From Morinoia aosen (Eukaryota; Arthropoda; Malacostraca; Amphipoda; Talitridae): a stretch of DNA of 64,000 bases. The stretch lies in assembly GCA_030386875.1 (NCBI GenBank), contig CM059579.1, positions 19,998,484 through 20,062,483 on the forward strand. The letters are read 5' to 3'. The translations under genes and the position numbers were made by a program. This document shows, piece after piece, positions 11,949 through 23,110 of this stretch; within the stretch, counting starts at the first letter, position 1; every line of letters begins with the position of its first letter. The notes below the pieces were generated by a model. The model made no database searches. It was not told the DNA's origin and saw only the letters and a list, made by a program, of their open reading frames with translations.

Positions 11949-13138
11949 CCTATGGCAATTGTCGAAACAAATAATTGAGAGAAAAGCACGAAAAAATGCG
12001 TTCCTCTTCGTTGCGTTAATCTGATAATGACAATACATATAAATACAAGTGACTAAGAAAACCTAATTCTGGTGCCGCATTGTTGGAAACGCTCTCGTTA
12101 GGGCGCACTTAGATTGAAATACGAGCATAGGAACTAGTGATTTGGAGGATTAATGTTGAAAGTAAGATGAGCAGGTTTAAATCATTCTCCGCCTTATAAG
12201 GTCGACATTGGGAACAATTTTTTCATTCTTATGTAGTTGACCAAAAAACGAACTCAGAGAGAATGTAATATTTTACAATTACACAATATTTATAGTATTT
12301 CCTACGCTAATAATGCCGGGACAAAGGAGTTCACCGGAGTCTAAAACACGAGAAGGATTGTCGTACAAAGTCAACTATAACATTCGCAACTTAACTTTGA
12401 CAATACGAGAAGTTAACTACCTAAATAGTGTTGTCACAGCGTAACAAACGACAGATTGCTACACAAGACTAACCAGAACATTTTAGGACAGGAAAAAGAA
12501 AATAAACTCCTAAAATATTTTAATATTTAAAAGGCCCTGAGTGGATATACATAGATAGGTGGCATGACGGCCCATGTTAATGCTTATACAAAAGATCAAG
12601 AGAAGAAACAAAAATGTATCCCATGGATAGTTAGTTGAAGTTTAATAATGTTTATTTATGAGTGCAATAAAACATATGTAAAGATTATGAAGTTAGTGGG
12701 GTGAAAACACTTGTGACAGTTTCCACGTACAAAGAGAGAAATAAATCCTATAATCTTTACAACGTACTCAACAATATTGGTCAGATTAACAAGTTCAGTT
12801 AACTGCTCACGTTATCAAAAACACCCAGTGAACAGCAGCAACAGCCAGAATAGAGTGAGGGAGGTCAAAACCTACAACATCACACAGAGCCACCAGAGAG
12901 GAGAACAGGGCAGTCACGTTATCAGAAAAGTCGCGCGCCAACATTTCCGGTCAAAACTGGCTGGTGCGAGATGATCTCCTTCCCTGTCCTCACGGAGTGG
13001 TGTTGGCATCATCTACCGGCGCAGGATACGGAGAAAGGGTCCATGTCCATTATTTGCGTCCTTGATAATAGACTACGATATTTTCTCTCCGTATATTTGA
13101 GAGAGAGTGATAAGGACGAGTCAGGAACCTGACGCAAC
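11949..13138. other. No supported feature
   Basis: AT-rich sequence. A slightly GC-richer part at 12780..13060 contains no convincing exon. Confidence 0.45.
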
Positions 13139-13141
13139 TAA

Positions 13142-15177
13142 AGCTGGGGATACATTGACACTCTTTTCAACACTCTGAGTGTCACTTCGACGGGCACATA
13201 CACTGTTGCCGGGCTAGCAGGCGGGCAAAGTGAGGTTCACTTGGACATTCTCCCTAGCCATTCTTTGCCGCCGCCTGCCCGTCAATCACTCCATCTACAG
13301 ATGAGCCGTAGCCTGCAGCATGTCATCAGTAGGGATGTGACATTGAACATATTGCATATATATGCTTTTGAGTATATTTTAGGTAGCATAAAATATGCCC
13401 GCAAGTATATATGCAGTGTGAGCATATCGCATATTTTACTCGGAACAGCATAAAATATGGCGAACATGCATGATTAACTGTAAGTGGCAGTAAACTGAAA
13501 CCTAGTAAAACCTTCCCATTACTTTTAAATTATATTCTTTTTTTCATCCAGTTTTATTTAATTCTTTTTGAATAACTGGATCAATTTTGTAAATTGAAAT
13601 TTTTCGTAAATCAATAATAATTGTAAGTTGCTACAGCTACTTCAAAAGTTTACTTTAATTTTGCGGGAATTAGCTCAAGTTTTTTTAGATATAGTTCCTT
13701 ATGAAGTGTATTTGAGATTAGTGCGGCTAAAAGTGATCTACAATCATGCCGAAGGTGAACAAGGAGCATCATATTTAGAATACTTCAAGGAATTTGAAGA
13801 TTTTCAAGCCCAGGAAGAATTTCTCTATCGCATTTATTGCGAGAAACAGGTGATATATACAACTTTTTTTCACTCAGAACACGTTAGAGAAGTTTTGCGT
13901 GGTACAAGGTTTTAGTTTCTAAATATTATCACTCAGAACTTTGTTCGGCTTAGTGCACACTTTAACAAATTATTGTTATCGAAGGATATGAATAATTATT
14001 ATTGCTCTTGCATAACAATACAGGGACTTCTTACTTCGAGAGCAATAAAATTAATGGATATCGTAGAGGAAACATTGAAGAACAGATATGATACAAGGTA
14101 TTATGAAGAGTTAAATTGCATTTTGGTGATGAACAAAGGTTTTGAAAAGATAAAAACAATCAACTCAATTTTGACTCGTGAGATCTCTGACGCAATGGAT
14201 GAATCCATAAAGGAATATTCGAACTAACTTGCTTCACTTTTGCTCCACTTGTTTCTTGCGATGTCGAGTGGAAGTTTTCGCAGTGTAAAACTTGGCTGGC
14301 AGATGATCGTAGAAGATTTGTTTTTAAAAATCTCAACTACCACGCAATTATCAAGAGCAACCCTCGAGTTTGATGCTAAAATATATTCCTCGTATAAAAG
14401 AAGGATTAAGAAATGTTCCTTGCATTCATGAAAAAATATATAGTTCAGAACCAGCCTTGGATTAGATTACTTTTTTTTTCGTTCGTTATCATCGTCCTTG
14501 ACTCGTTCAAATTAGAATTATTTTTGTTTCAAAATATTTATGTTTAGATAAGTTATAAAAATTAGTTGAGAATTGTATACACTCAATTATTAATAGAAAA
14601 TTATGAAAGAAATTATTTTTTCCGTGTATGAAGAAGAACACTGTATCCTGTATCATTGTTTCTGTACAATTTTCCTCACAAAAAATATAAATTTGGAGCT
14701 ATTCAAGTGAAGCATTTATATGGATGCATATTTCTGCGTAGCATGTAATATGCGCTTCCACAATTATGCATAGAGTGTAGCATATATGCATCGAGTGTTT
14801 CTACATATGGTTTTTCTAGCATAATTCTTGCCGAAGCCTTCATATTTTATGCTGCATATGCGCAACAAAAATCAGCAAAAACAAGAACATTGAAGAACGT
14901 GCAATCAATGACATACGAAATAAATTATTAGCGCTATTCTACTAAGCATCAGCAGCTCCTGGCGAGAAGTACTAGAGCGCGGAGCGCAGTACCTCCCAAC
15001 GTAGCGTCTGGATTGCAACTGAGCAGTGTGAGCAACACACTCTGCCCGCCGACTTTGACGCTTCTGCTGCCTGCTAGCGCTGTGCCAATGTGAACGATCG
15101 CTGCCCTTTCGCTGCGCGCGCTTGCCCGCGCCCGATGGTTGTGAGCTTCCAATGCGAGTGTCAATGTATCCCCAGCT
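13142..15177. mobile_element. Element E: PIF/Harbinger-type DNA transposon, 2036 bp
   Basis: The ends are perfect inverted repeats beginning AGCTGGGGATACATTGACAC and continuing for 22 bp or more. They are flanked by a direct TAA at 13139..13141 and 15178..15180. A 3-bp TAA/TTA duplication is typical of PIF/Harbinger elements. Just inside are GC-rich arms (to about 13310 and from about 14945), each containing GCTAGCAGGC. The AT-rich core holds several short + strand frames but no recognisable Harbinger nuclease or Myb protein. It is therefore non-autonomous or carries foreign sequence. Confidence 0.85.
13628..14431 (+). pseudogene. Unidentified broken reading frames inside element E
   Basis: Three consecutive + strand frames (95, 84 and 63 residues; 13628..13915, 13973..14227, 14240..14431) are separated by stops within a few dozen bases. 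The first contains YLEYFKEFEDFQAQEEFLYR. The second contains LKNRYDTRYYEELNCIL. The density of charged residues and the co-linearity suggest the decayed remains of one longer protein, possibly a transposase, but I do not recognise a family. The block is bounded by AT-rich sequence with repeated GCATAT motifs (13350..13460 and 14720..14870). That pattern could mark another transposon nested in E. Confidence 0.35.
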
Positions 15178-15180
15178 TAA

Positions 15181-15441
15181 TATAACGCCCAGTCTTGTGG
15201 CACAATAATTCCTCCGACATGGCAGTTTTATGGTCCTGCGAAGGAGCTGAAATCTTGCAATATTCGAGGTGCAAGAGTGTCAAGTTTCCTTACCTAAAAA
15301 ACAAAGTTGAAGGCAAGAAACCATTTGTGGGAAATTAGAACTTTTAAAATTTCAGTCCGCTGCTGAGAACATACGGTTCAACCGGACGCTTCTTCAAACT
15401 TTTGCATCAGTGAGATGGTCTAACTTCACATGCAGTTACAA
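15181..15441. other. Short spacer between element E and MITE C1
   Basis: No feature seen. Confidence 0.4.
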
Positions 15442-15449
15442 CTTCATTC

Positions 15450-16000
15450 GGTAAATCTGAAGGACTTGACAGTTGTCGATTTTCCACTTTTTGGTGCCTG
15501 AACTTAATTAATTGAATCAAAATAAACAAGTTTTCTTCTATGCACTTTTCGTCTCAAATGAGTATTTCACGATTTATAGCGGTAAGTTTAGTTTCGTCAT
15601 TGATGACAAATGCGCTCGAATAAACAGCTACTCGTCGATTTTAGAATTTTTGTTCCTTGAAACATGGTAATAACATCGAAATAAACAACTTTTCTTCTAT
15701 ACACTTTTTTCGTCAAATGAGTATTTAACGAGGTATAGCGGTAGGTTTGGTTTCGTCTTTCAAGACAGAGCGCTGGAAGCGAGACGCCATTGCAGTATTG
15801 CCATACAACTCGGTCAAAGAATTTCTTTCCGCTTCAAAGACTGGAGTCAGTCGCGGTAAGTCATTTACCGCTATAACTAATAAAATACTCATTTGAGACA
15901 AAAAGTGCATAGAAGAAAACTTGTTTATTTCGATCTAATTAACTATGCTAAGGCATCGAAATTTACAAAATCGACAACTGTCATCTCCTTCAGATTTACC
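15450..16000. mobile_element. MITE C1: foldback DNA element, 551 bp
   Basis: The ends are inverted repeats GGTAAATCTGAAGGA..., about 34 bp with three mismatches. They are flanked by a perfect 8-bp direct repeat CTTCATTC (15442..15449, 16001..16008). The interior arms are also inverted: AACAAGTTTTCTTCTATGCA with CAAATGAGTATTT and ATAGCGGTAA on the left recurs in reverse on the right. The molecule can therefore fold back. An 8-bp duplication is usual for hAT and P elements, but the termini do not match the common CAGGG hAT ends, so the superfamily is left open. It has no coding capacity. Two relatives occur at 44180..49661. Confidence 0.9.
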
Positions 16001-16008
16001 CTTCATTC

Positions 16009-17793
16009 CTCGAGGTGTTCTTTACTTGCCCGAATTCGAAGACAAATGTGCTATTAGTTTTCATGGTTAGTTAATGAAAAGATTTATTTCTAAGGAATTT
16101 AGTCAAAAAAATCAAAAAAGAAAAAAACACAAACGCTGAGCAACAGTTGTCTCGCACAGTATGAGGCGGCGTTTTCAAGAGCAAGCGGAGAGTGACACTA
16201 GGATTAAAACTATACTAAAGAAATTTTAGAATACAGAGCACGTTCAGGGATAAACTGGTTACATGAACTTATTAATAACACACGCGCCATGCAGTCGCTG
16301 CAGCCTGACGCAATTACCAACGTAACCTGAAGTTGATACATTAGGATGCAAGGGATGCACCGCGTAGCGCGGGGAGAGGAAGGCTAGCGCAAGTTTTACT
16401 TTCTAGTGAACATTGTGAAACGAAAGAAGCGAACTGGAAATAAGCAGCTAGATGTCCACTTCTAGCAGAGGAGATTAAGCAGTTAATGTTTACAGGACAC
16501 AAAACGAAGAGTTTCTCCACGTAATATGTCGAAGTATGATATTTTATATTTTCAGTGAGGTACGAGCAAATAAATTGTATTATGAACTGGAGAAATTAAT
16601 ATTCTATTGAATTACATAAATACACCTTTATTACTAAAAATTCATCATTTATAAAATGTTGAAAGATTCTTTAAAATCGCATCAATAGGCTCAAGAACTG
16701 ATGAGCACGGTATCACATGTGTCATATTTTACTACAATAGAGTGCAGAAAAACCATAACACGAGATATTCCGGAGTGTTGGGGGAGGCTGCAAAAAGATA
16801 ACTATAGAGCACATAGTACACAAGTCCCGTCGACTGTGGGCGGTTTGTATCACGGGAGTAGTGACATGCATTCCACAACATGCTTGTTTAACGGCAGTAG
16901 TTACACAACATGCTCGCTTAACAACCGTAATTATACTGTACACATGTATGCGAAGTATAGCATTCACTGCAAGTACAGGACGTAAAGAGAATGTCACTTC
17001 ACTGATTAGGCACCCAAGGCAGTAGCAGGACACCGCACCTCTGAAGTCCGTTGACGCATCCACATTACAATTCTAAAGTCTTTGCCCGAGGCAGACACAA
17101 TTATATTGTGAGAGGATGAAATCCGTAGTTACACAGGAATTTAATAACTGTAGTTATACAGCAAAATAACACGGCAAGAGGTGCTCAGGAATGAAATTCT
17201 ACATAATACATCATAGTAGCTAATTTTAAACGATACTCTTTCTGTTAAAGATACCCTCAGTTGGCCATTTTGACGTTTTTAAACGCTTGCTACAAGGATA
17301 TACCACTACTAGTATGGACTCGAAAACAAACTTAAACTGATAACTGACTGGCAATTATACCAATAAGTACCATCCGATACTTTTTTACGCTATAAACGTA
17401 CCATAGTAAGATGTTCGTATAACTGTGAGGAGCGTATTCATAACGAATATTCTAGAGCATTAATATTTTAGATACAACAAATAATCTAGACAAGAGCATT
17501 CCTGCTGTCCATGGTGAGCCTCATGGATGGCAGGACGGAGATTACGCTGTGACGATGCAAAAATGAATCTTGCAGCTTTCCGAAAGGAACGAGCGGAAGA
17601 GACGCGTCTCCAAATTTTTGCAGTATATGGCTCGAATGAGAAATGAGACTAAAGATAGATAAATCCAGCCTAAATTTTTCACCGGATCATCTATGATTTT
17701 AGCCACTAAGTGCAGAGGCAATGCTTGGACGGCTAAAATAATAGATGTTCGAGCAAAAAAGTACAAGCACCAACGACAGGTGAAAAACAGTAC
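16009..17793. other. No supported feature
   Basis: AT-rich. A short imperfect duplication of about 35 bp lies at 16873..16935 (ACAACATGCT...AACGGCAGTA then ACAACATGCT...AACAACCGTA). The overlapping frames on both strands at 16701..17063 have no recognised motif. Confidence 0.45.
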
Positions 17794-17794
17794 G

Positions 17795-18254
17795 ATAATA
17801 CTTAGCGCTACTTTTGACACACACATGGATCAATGAAAAATAATTGCCATCAATACAAATACAGTATGATACTCGTGCAATTGGGCAAAGAATTTGGCTC
17901 ATTTTTAGTTGCGTACTGTGTTAGTAACACTCAAAGTCATAATTTTCATTTAACAAATGCTACACGAACTTTTAGGTCACCAGTTCGATCTTGAAGGTTT
18001 TTTGAGTTCGGAAAAAACGCTGAGGACCCTCGAAAGAGAACAGAACGCTGGCAATACTTGGGACGACGCCACGAGAACGAGATACGGGAGGTTAATCTTC
18101 ATGCGCGCTGAGGATTTCAATGTTTACATCGGTAGCGAAACGCCGGAATATCTGCGCTTGTGTATAATTTCCCATGTCACGGAGGCAAAATTAAATTAGA
18201 TAATAATACTTAGCGCTACTTTTGACACACACATGGATCAATGAAAAATAATTG
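17795..18254. repeat. 52-bp perfect direct repeats flanking a 356-bp segment
   Basis: ATAATACTTAGCGCTACTTT and the following 32 bases are identical at 17795..17846 and 18203..18254. Between them is a + strand frame of 80 residues (17957..18199), more even in composition than its surroundings, with no recognised family. Either a tandem duplication has diverged between its ends, or a segment was inserted with a long duplication of its target. Confidence 0.9.
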
Positions 18255-20515
18255 TGTCAATGAAATTTTTTCAATGAAAAAATAACTGCGATGGTGGGAC
18301 ACTGTGGCACACGAACGGCTCGTGACGGATCTTGCTGTAAGGAATATAAGACACTGAGGTCAAATTTACACAAGTTTGTAGCTTCAGCAAGAATTAAACA
18401 AGAGCAAGATTAAACAATTAAACCACCTAAAGAGGTGGTGAGTTATGTGCGCGAGAGGAATGCAACAAATACGTACGTTGCGTAGAGGCGAGTACTGAAA
18501 TCAAGTTTCATGCATTAGAATAATCCGTTAGGAGTTCCAAACGCTCGTTAACAACCAATTTACACAAGCCAAGATATCATATGATACTAGTGACAACTTT
18601 AACACTGAATCCTCAATAATAGACTAGAATTCAACAGCTTTAATAACACAGTGTTCGTTTTTCCAAGACAAGAAAGCTGGAAAAAAATAGTGAAAAAAAT
18701 ATTATTAGCAATAGCGAAATCACCAGTGCTGTTAACACCTCATCTGACAAAATTTGGTGAGTTGTATAACAGTAGTTTGTTGCTTGCTTGCTTGGCCTGT
18801 ACGGGATACCTGAAAACTGCACAATGAAAGCAAATCTCTGTTTCGGCAATTGCTGATTATATTGACTGAAAATTAGTCCGACATAATACATATTTTCGCA
18901 AAAAATAGAACTAATAGACAGAACAGAAGATTAATATTCAACGACAGATTTCCGCAATGTAGCTCGACTTACATAAAAAACCTTCGTTTTAGACGGTGAG
19001 GATACAATAGCTCATCAAATCAAGTATGTAGAACATATTGAATGTACAACAAGCTTTCTATCTTTTTTATTCCCTAACCTCCATGTTTAGAAGCTGCTAC
19101 TCTCACAACTTGGGTTCTTCGTAAACATTTACAGACTAGGTGCTTCCACGAGTGGTCATTTAGTTAAACATGCCGCTGTCACTTCATGTGGCTATGATGT
19201 GTTACTGTACCGGCGCCGTTAAAAGGACGGCTACGTCCCCGACTTCTATTTAGCTTTGTGAGGTGTAAATCATAATACTCCAAGCCCGGTAAGGACGAAT
19301 TAACTCGTTTTCGCCTAATTTATGTTCACGTGAACACGTCCGAAACATTATGAACCCAAATCAGCCCCACACAAGTGTACACGTCGGTTCAGAGCCCTCC
19401 ACAGCTGGCAACGAATTCAGCATTAATAACGCCATGAAAACACGAAAAAATCGTTCGAAAAAGAATCATTTCGTTCAAAAACTCAATGGGGAAGATATTA
19501 TTTAACCTGCAAGTATAACCATTACTCTCTTTGCTTATTTGAAGATCATGAAGTGGGTGATGAGCGCTTTCGTGTTTTGCTTTTTACTGCTCCAATATTT
19601 CGGTATCAAACCTTCAAACGCAGACACGGAGCAAATATTCATACAATAAAAGTCTATGTTGCTTGGTGGCGGCTGCTTACTTGTTTGGTCGTCCTTCCTC
19701 AGTCACTCATCATTGAATAGATTCTTTAGCACAAGATAATTGCCATAAACTACTATTTGTGATTAGCATTCAATTCATAGTTAATGAAATTTATTTCAAA
19801 CTCTTCCTAACAGAAAATTTGAAAGGATCGAAAGAATAAAAGAAACGTTCAAAATGCTCACTCAATATTTTTATTGTAATGAATCATAGCTTTAGGGAAG
19901 TAATCATCTGCTCGAACTTGTGAATGACTTCTTTCAAGTGAGAACTTTACAAAGCCTGTATAAAATTCACATAAACTGTTTCTGAAGGCAATAGGATACT
20001 GCTTCGGATGGACCAATATTAGCTGAGCATATCACAATCCGATACTACTATCTATAAAAATAGGTATTTAATTTCAAGTACTACTCCTATCATGTTGTAC
20101 GCATTGCAGTTGTCGTTGAATAATAATCCTTTTCATGTTTCTAACCTAGGTAGACTCTTTTGTGCCTCTATTATTAGCATGTAAATATCAGAAATTTGTA
20201 GTGTGTTAAAATATATATCCTCCTAGGTCTTTGATTGGCATACTAGTTGATACATAGAATTGAAAATATATTTCTGAATGTCGACCTCATAGTCTTAGAC
20301 GAAGAATTATTTTAATTCACCCGTTTTACTTTAAAAAAATAATTCCCTATACCTAAGTCCCTGAGATCGTATTTCAATGTGTGTGTGCACTAAAGTGTTT
20401 TCAACAGCGCATCGTCACTGAAATTATGTATCCTTTCCAAATTGTAGTTACGCATATTATCAAACCTAAAGTAAGCAAGAAAGGGAATACATTGTGCTCA
20501 ATCATTTGTTTCAGC
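18255..20515. other. No supported feature
   Basis: AT-rich, with frames of 83 residues or fewer. No terminal repeats or arrays noticed. Confidence 0.45.
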
Positions 20516-20516
20516 T

Positions 20517-20652
20517 AGTGACATGGGTATTACGATACCCATGTGTGTGTATTAGCTACTGGTCCTTTCTTGAAAATATTTTTTAAATCAACGATGTTTT
20601 TTATATCATCTTTATTGGAAATAAACTTTCTTTCTTTCTTTCTTTCAGAATG
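20517..20652 (+). repeat. Family F retroelement 3' end, second copy
   Basis: It begins with a small hairpin (CATGGGTAT, TACG, ATACCCATG), continues to TTTATTGGAAATAAAC and ends in (TTTC)n. This is the same order as the minus-strand copy at 11701..11948. D copy 3 follows directly after the simple repeat. Confidence 0.65.
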
Positions 20653-21010
20653 GATTAGATTCGGCATTTTGAGCCTCCTGAACCACAACAGTGTTTCAAA
20701 AACAGGAAAGGGGGAGACCATTTTGTCAGGAGATCTAGGAACGAAAAATCTGCAAATCTATGTGTTTTTCAACGGCTATTCTAATCTACGTATATGTGAG
20801 AACGTACGCACAAGGTGGGTCACTCGACCTGCATGTAAAAACAATAAGACTGAAGGACGTTTACGAAATAGGATGAAAGTTGAAGTAGAAAGGAACAGAT
20901 GATGAAAAAAGGAAGGCAGTGAACCGAAAAAAGGAGGCCCATAACAAAACAAAAACCAATTAATTTCAGAAAAAGGAAGGTCTACATAATATTCAACTCG
21001 GGTCATGTTA
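20653..21010 (-). repeat. Family D SINE-like copy 3 (diverged)
   Basis: Recognisable by GGATTAGATTCGGC at its AT end, GAAAGTTGAAGTAGAAAG-like and GGCAGTGAACCGAAAAAAGG blocks, and ATTTCAGAAAAAGGAAGG. It lacks the GCGCTCCCAGG head and has internal indels, so it is an old copy. Confidence 0.65.
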
Positions 21011-22232
21011 GAACATATTTTTCTCCTTGCAGCTCTTACAGAACGGCCACCACGGCTGAACCTAACGCCGATGCTCTCACTTTAGCATTCAATGTTCGCA
21101 AGAAAATCGATGACTTACAAAAAGGCTTACACTTCTTCACGCGTTTTAAAAATGCTACTTGTTCGCCATATTTGCCTTAGACTTGAGTTACTAAATCAAT
21201 ATATAAATATATTTAAAGCAAGCAGCCTATTTCTGCAGAAAAATACACGTATTGAAACACGAAATTTACCACGTTTTGACGTCAAATTTATATCTTGGAC
21301 AAGTGAAATGCTGTTGTGCGGCACTACGGTGCCGAAAAAGAACAGAGACTTTAGCCAGCATGGTGAACTGATTATCAAAAACAGGAAAATAATTTTGAGG
21401 AAGTCAGGAGTAAAAGGCGAATTTCAGCGCCCAAGCTGCGAATTCATTTCTTACAGCAGATCTCCCCAACAAGTCAATGCGCTGATACCGCATAGCCATG
21501 AACGTTTGCGAATACTACGCCGAATTCTCATCCAACGTTAACACCGGTGATAAAATGCTTACGATATTCTCCAATGGTGTATACAAAACAAGATTAAGGC
21601 ACTATAGACAACCATCGACTAAATTGCTACTCTATTTCCGTTTGGATGAGAATGATAAACGTACAAAGAGATAGTACGTTTATCAGACTCTTAGGCACCT
21701 CGTGAAACATTGAAACCTACCTTGAAACACAGTAAAACTTAATCCTAGACACGAATAAATTTAAAGAGTACGTTGATCGTCAAGCATGTCGACAAACAAA
21801 GCGCAAAGCATTTGAATGTCGCACATTCTCCGTGGTCCTACATTCTTACTCTCCGTATACGATTCTTTCTCTCCGGGTCATTCAATGTTGAATCGCGCCA
21901 GCAACGATCACAGTAAACGTATTTAAATCTGATAACGACGGAAGTTTAAAATTTAACCAAATTTACCCAGCTCAGTCATGAAGTCTGTTCCTGCACTCAA
22001 TGTCGAGTGAATGCCAGCGCAGAGAGGGGGCTTCAGGTCCGAACTTCCCTGCAGAGGTGCGCTCTCGAGCTGCTTTGATGCTCCGGCTTAATAACGGCGA
22101 CGTCAGAAAGATAAAAACTGGGCACTAAGTCATCGAACTTGCGCACTTCAGCCAGAAGAATCTTTCCATGAGCGAGAGTTAAAAATGGCCGAAATTAAAG
22201 AGCTCGTAAAGTTGCAGGGTTGCATATGAGCA
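21011..22232. other. No supported feature
   Basis: It contains a 149-residue + strand frame (21092..21541) with no recognised domain, no signal peptide and no clear splice or promoter context. I do not call it a gene. Confidence 0.45.
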
Positions 22233-22242
22233 CAAGTCACAA

Positions 22243-22604
22243 TTATTATTATTATTATATACGAAAGTTTTAGCCTCCCTTAACCACGACAAAGATGTTC
22301 CAAGAGAGGAAGGAGGAAGGCACCATTTAGCATGGAGTTGAGGGAACGGGGAATCTGTGCACAAAGTACACAGAAACAGTAAGCTAAGAAAGAAGTTCAT
22401 GAAACAAGAAAAAGTTGAAGAAGAAAGTAGTAGGTGCTGAAAAACAGGACAGCAGTGAACCGAAAAAAGATGGTTCGTAACAAAACAAAAACCTATTCTA
22501 TTTCAACAAAAAGGAAGCCTACCTAACCTTTAGCTCAGGCCCTCGCATAGTCCCCCTGGGAGCGCTAATTCCCATAGATACAATACCTGTATCCCCCTGA
22601 GGGG
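22243..22604 (-). repeat. Family D SINE-like copy 4
   Basis: Full-length, from the (TTA)n end to CTGAGGGG. CAAGTCACAA occurs at 22233..22242 and 22609..22618, a target duplication with four extra bases at the head end. This is normal for target-primed reverse transcription. Confidence 0.9.
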
Positions 22605-22944
22605 AGCCCAAGTCACAAAAGCGTCGAATATTTCATTCTTCTTCACATGACAGAAGCTCAAGTTTTTTTGCAGCATACAGTAATTGAATGTCAGTATCAT
22701 AGGAACGAATAGTTAGCGTGCAGACCATTTATAAGCTGATAAGCTGATAAGTAAAATTTTATTCAAACAGATCGTACAAGAGAGTGGACGGTACAGGCTT
22801 CCATAAATAGGTATTGGGAGAGGCGAAGCACGGCTATCAGCTATAAATCTCGATCACTATCAACTAGACTTCGGTGTTATTTTGTTAGCACGAATTTCCG
22901 AGTCGTGTCAGTTATGCAGGAAATTGAGTACCATTGCTATTTCT

Positions 22945-23110
22945 TTCGTGCAACTAATGGTGTTCATGTAGAGGTCTATTAAATAAGGTAAAGAACTTTA
23001 ATAAATGCTGAATACAATAGAAAAAATCTGAATGAAGTATACTGTCAATTGTATTTGTAATAAATTATTGCAATGGTAAAGTGCTCAGTGCCTGGCACTA
23101 GTAGATGCAG
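22945..23110. mobile_element. Solo end of the mariner-like family seen at 40786
   Basis: CAACTAATGGTGTTCATGTAGAGGTCTATTAA and the following bases, with AACTTTAATAAATGCTGAA and AATCTGAATGAA, match the right terminal region at about 41636..41790 in the same orientation, with substitutions. No transposase sequence is attached, so it is a fragment or a decayed end. Confidence 0.65.

Noticed and set aside
21092-21541. 149-residue gene
   Set aside because: No domain, no homologue I recognise, AT-rich composition like the flanks and no splice or promoter context.
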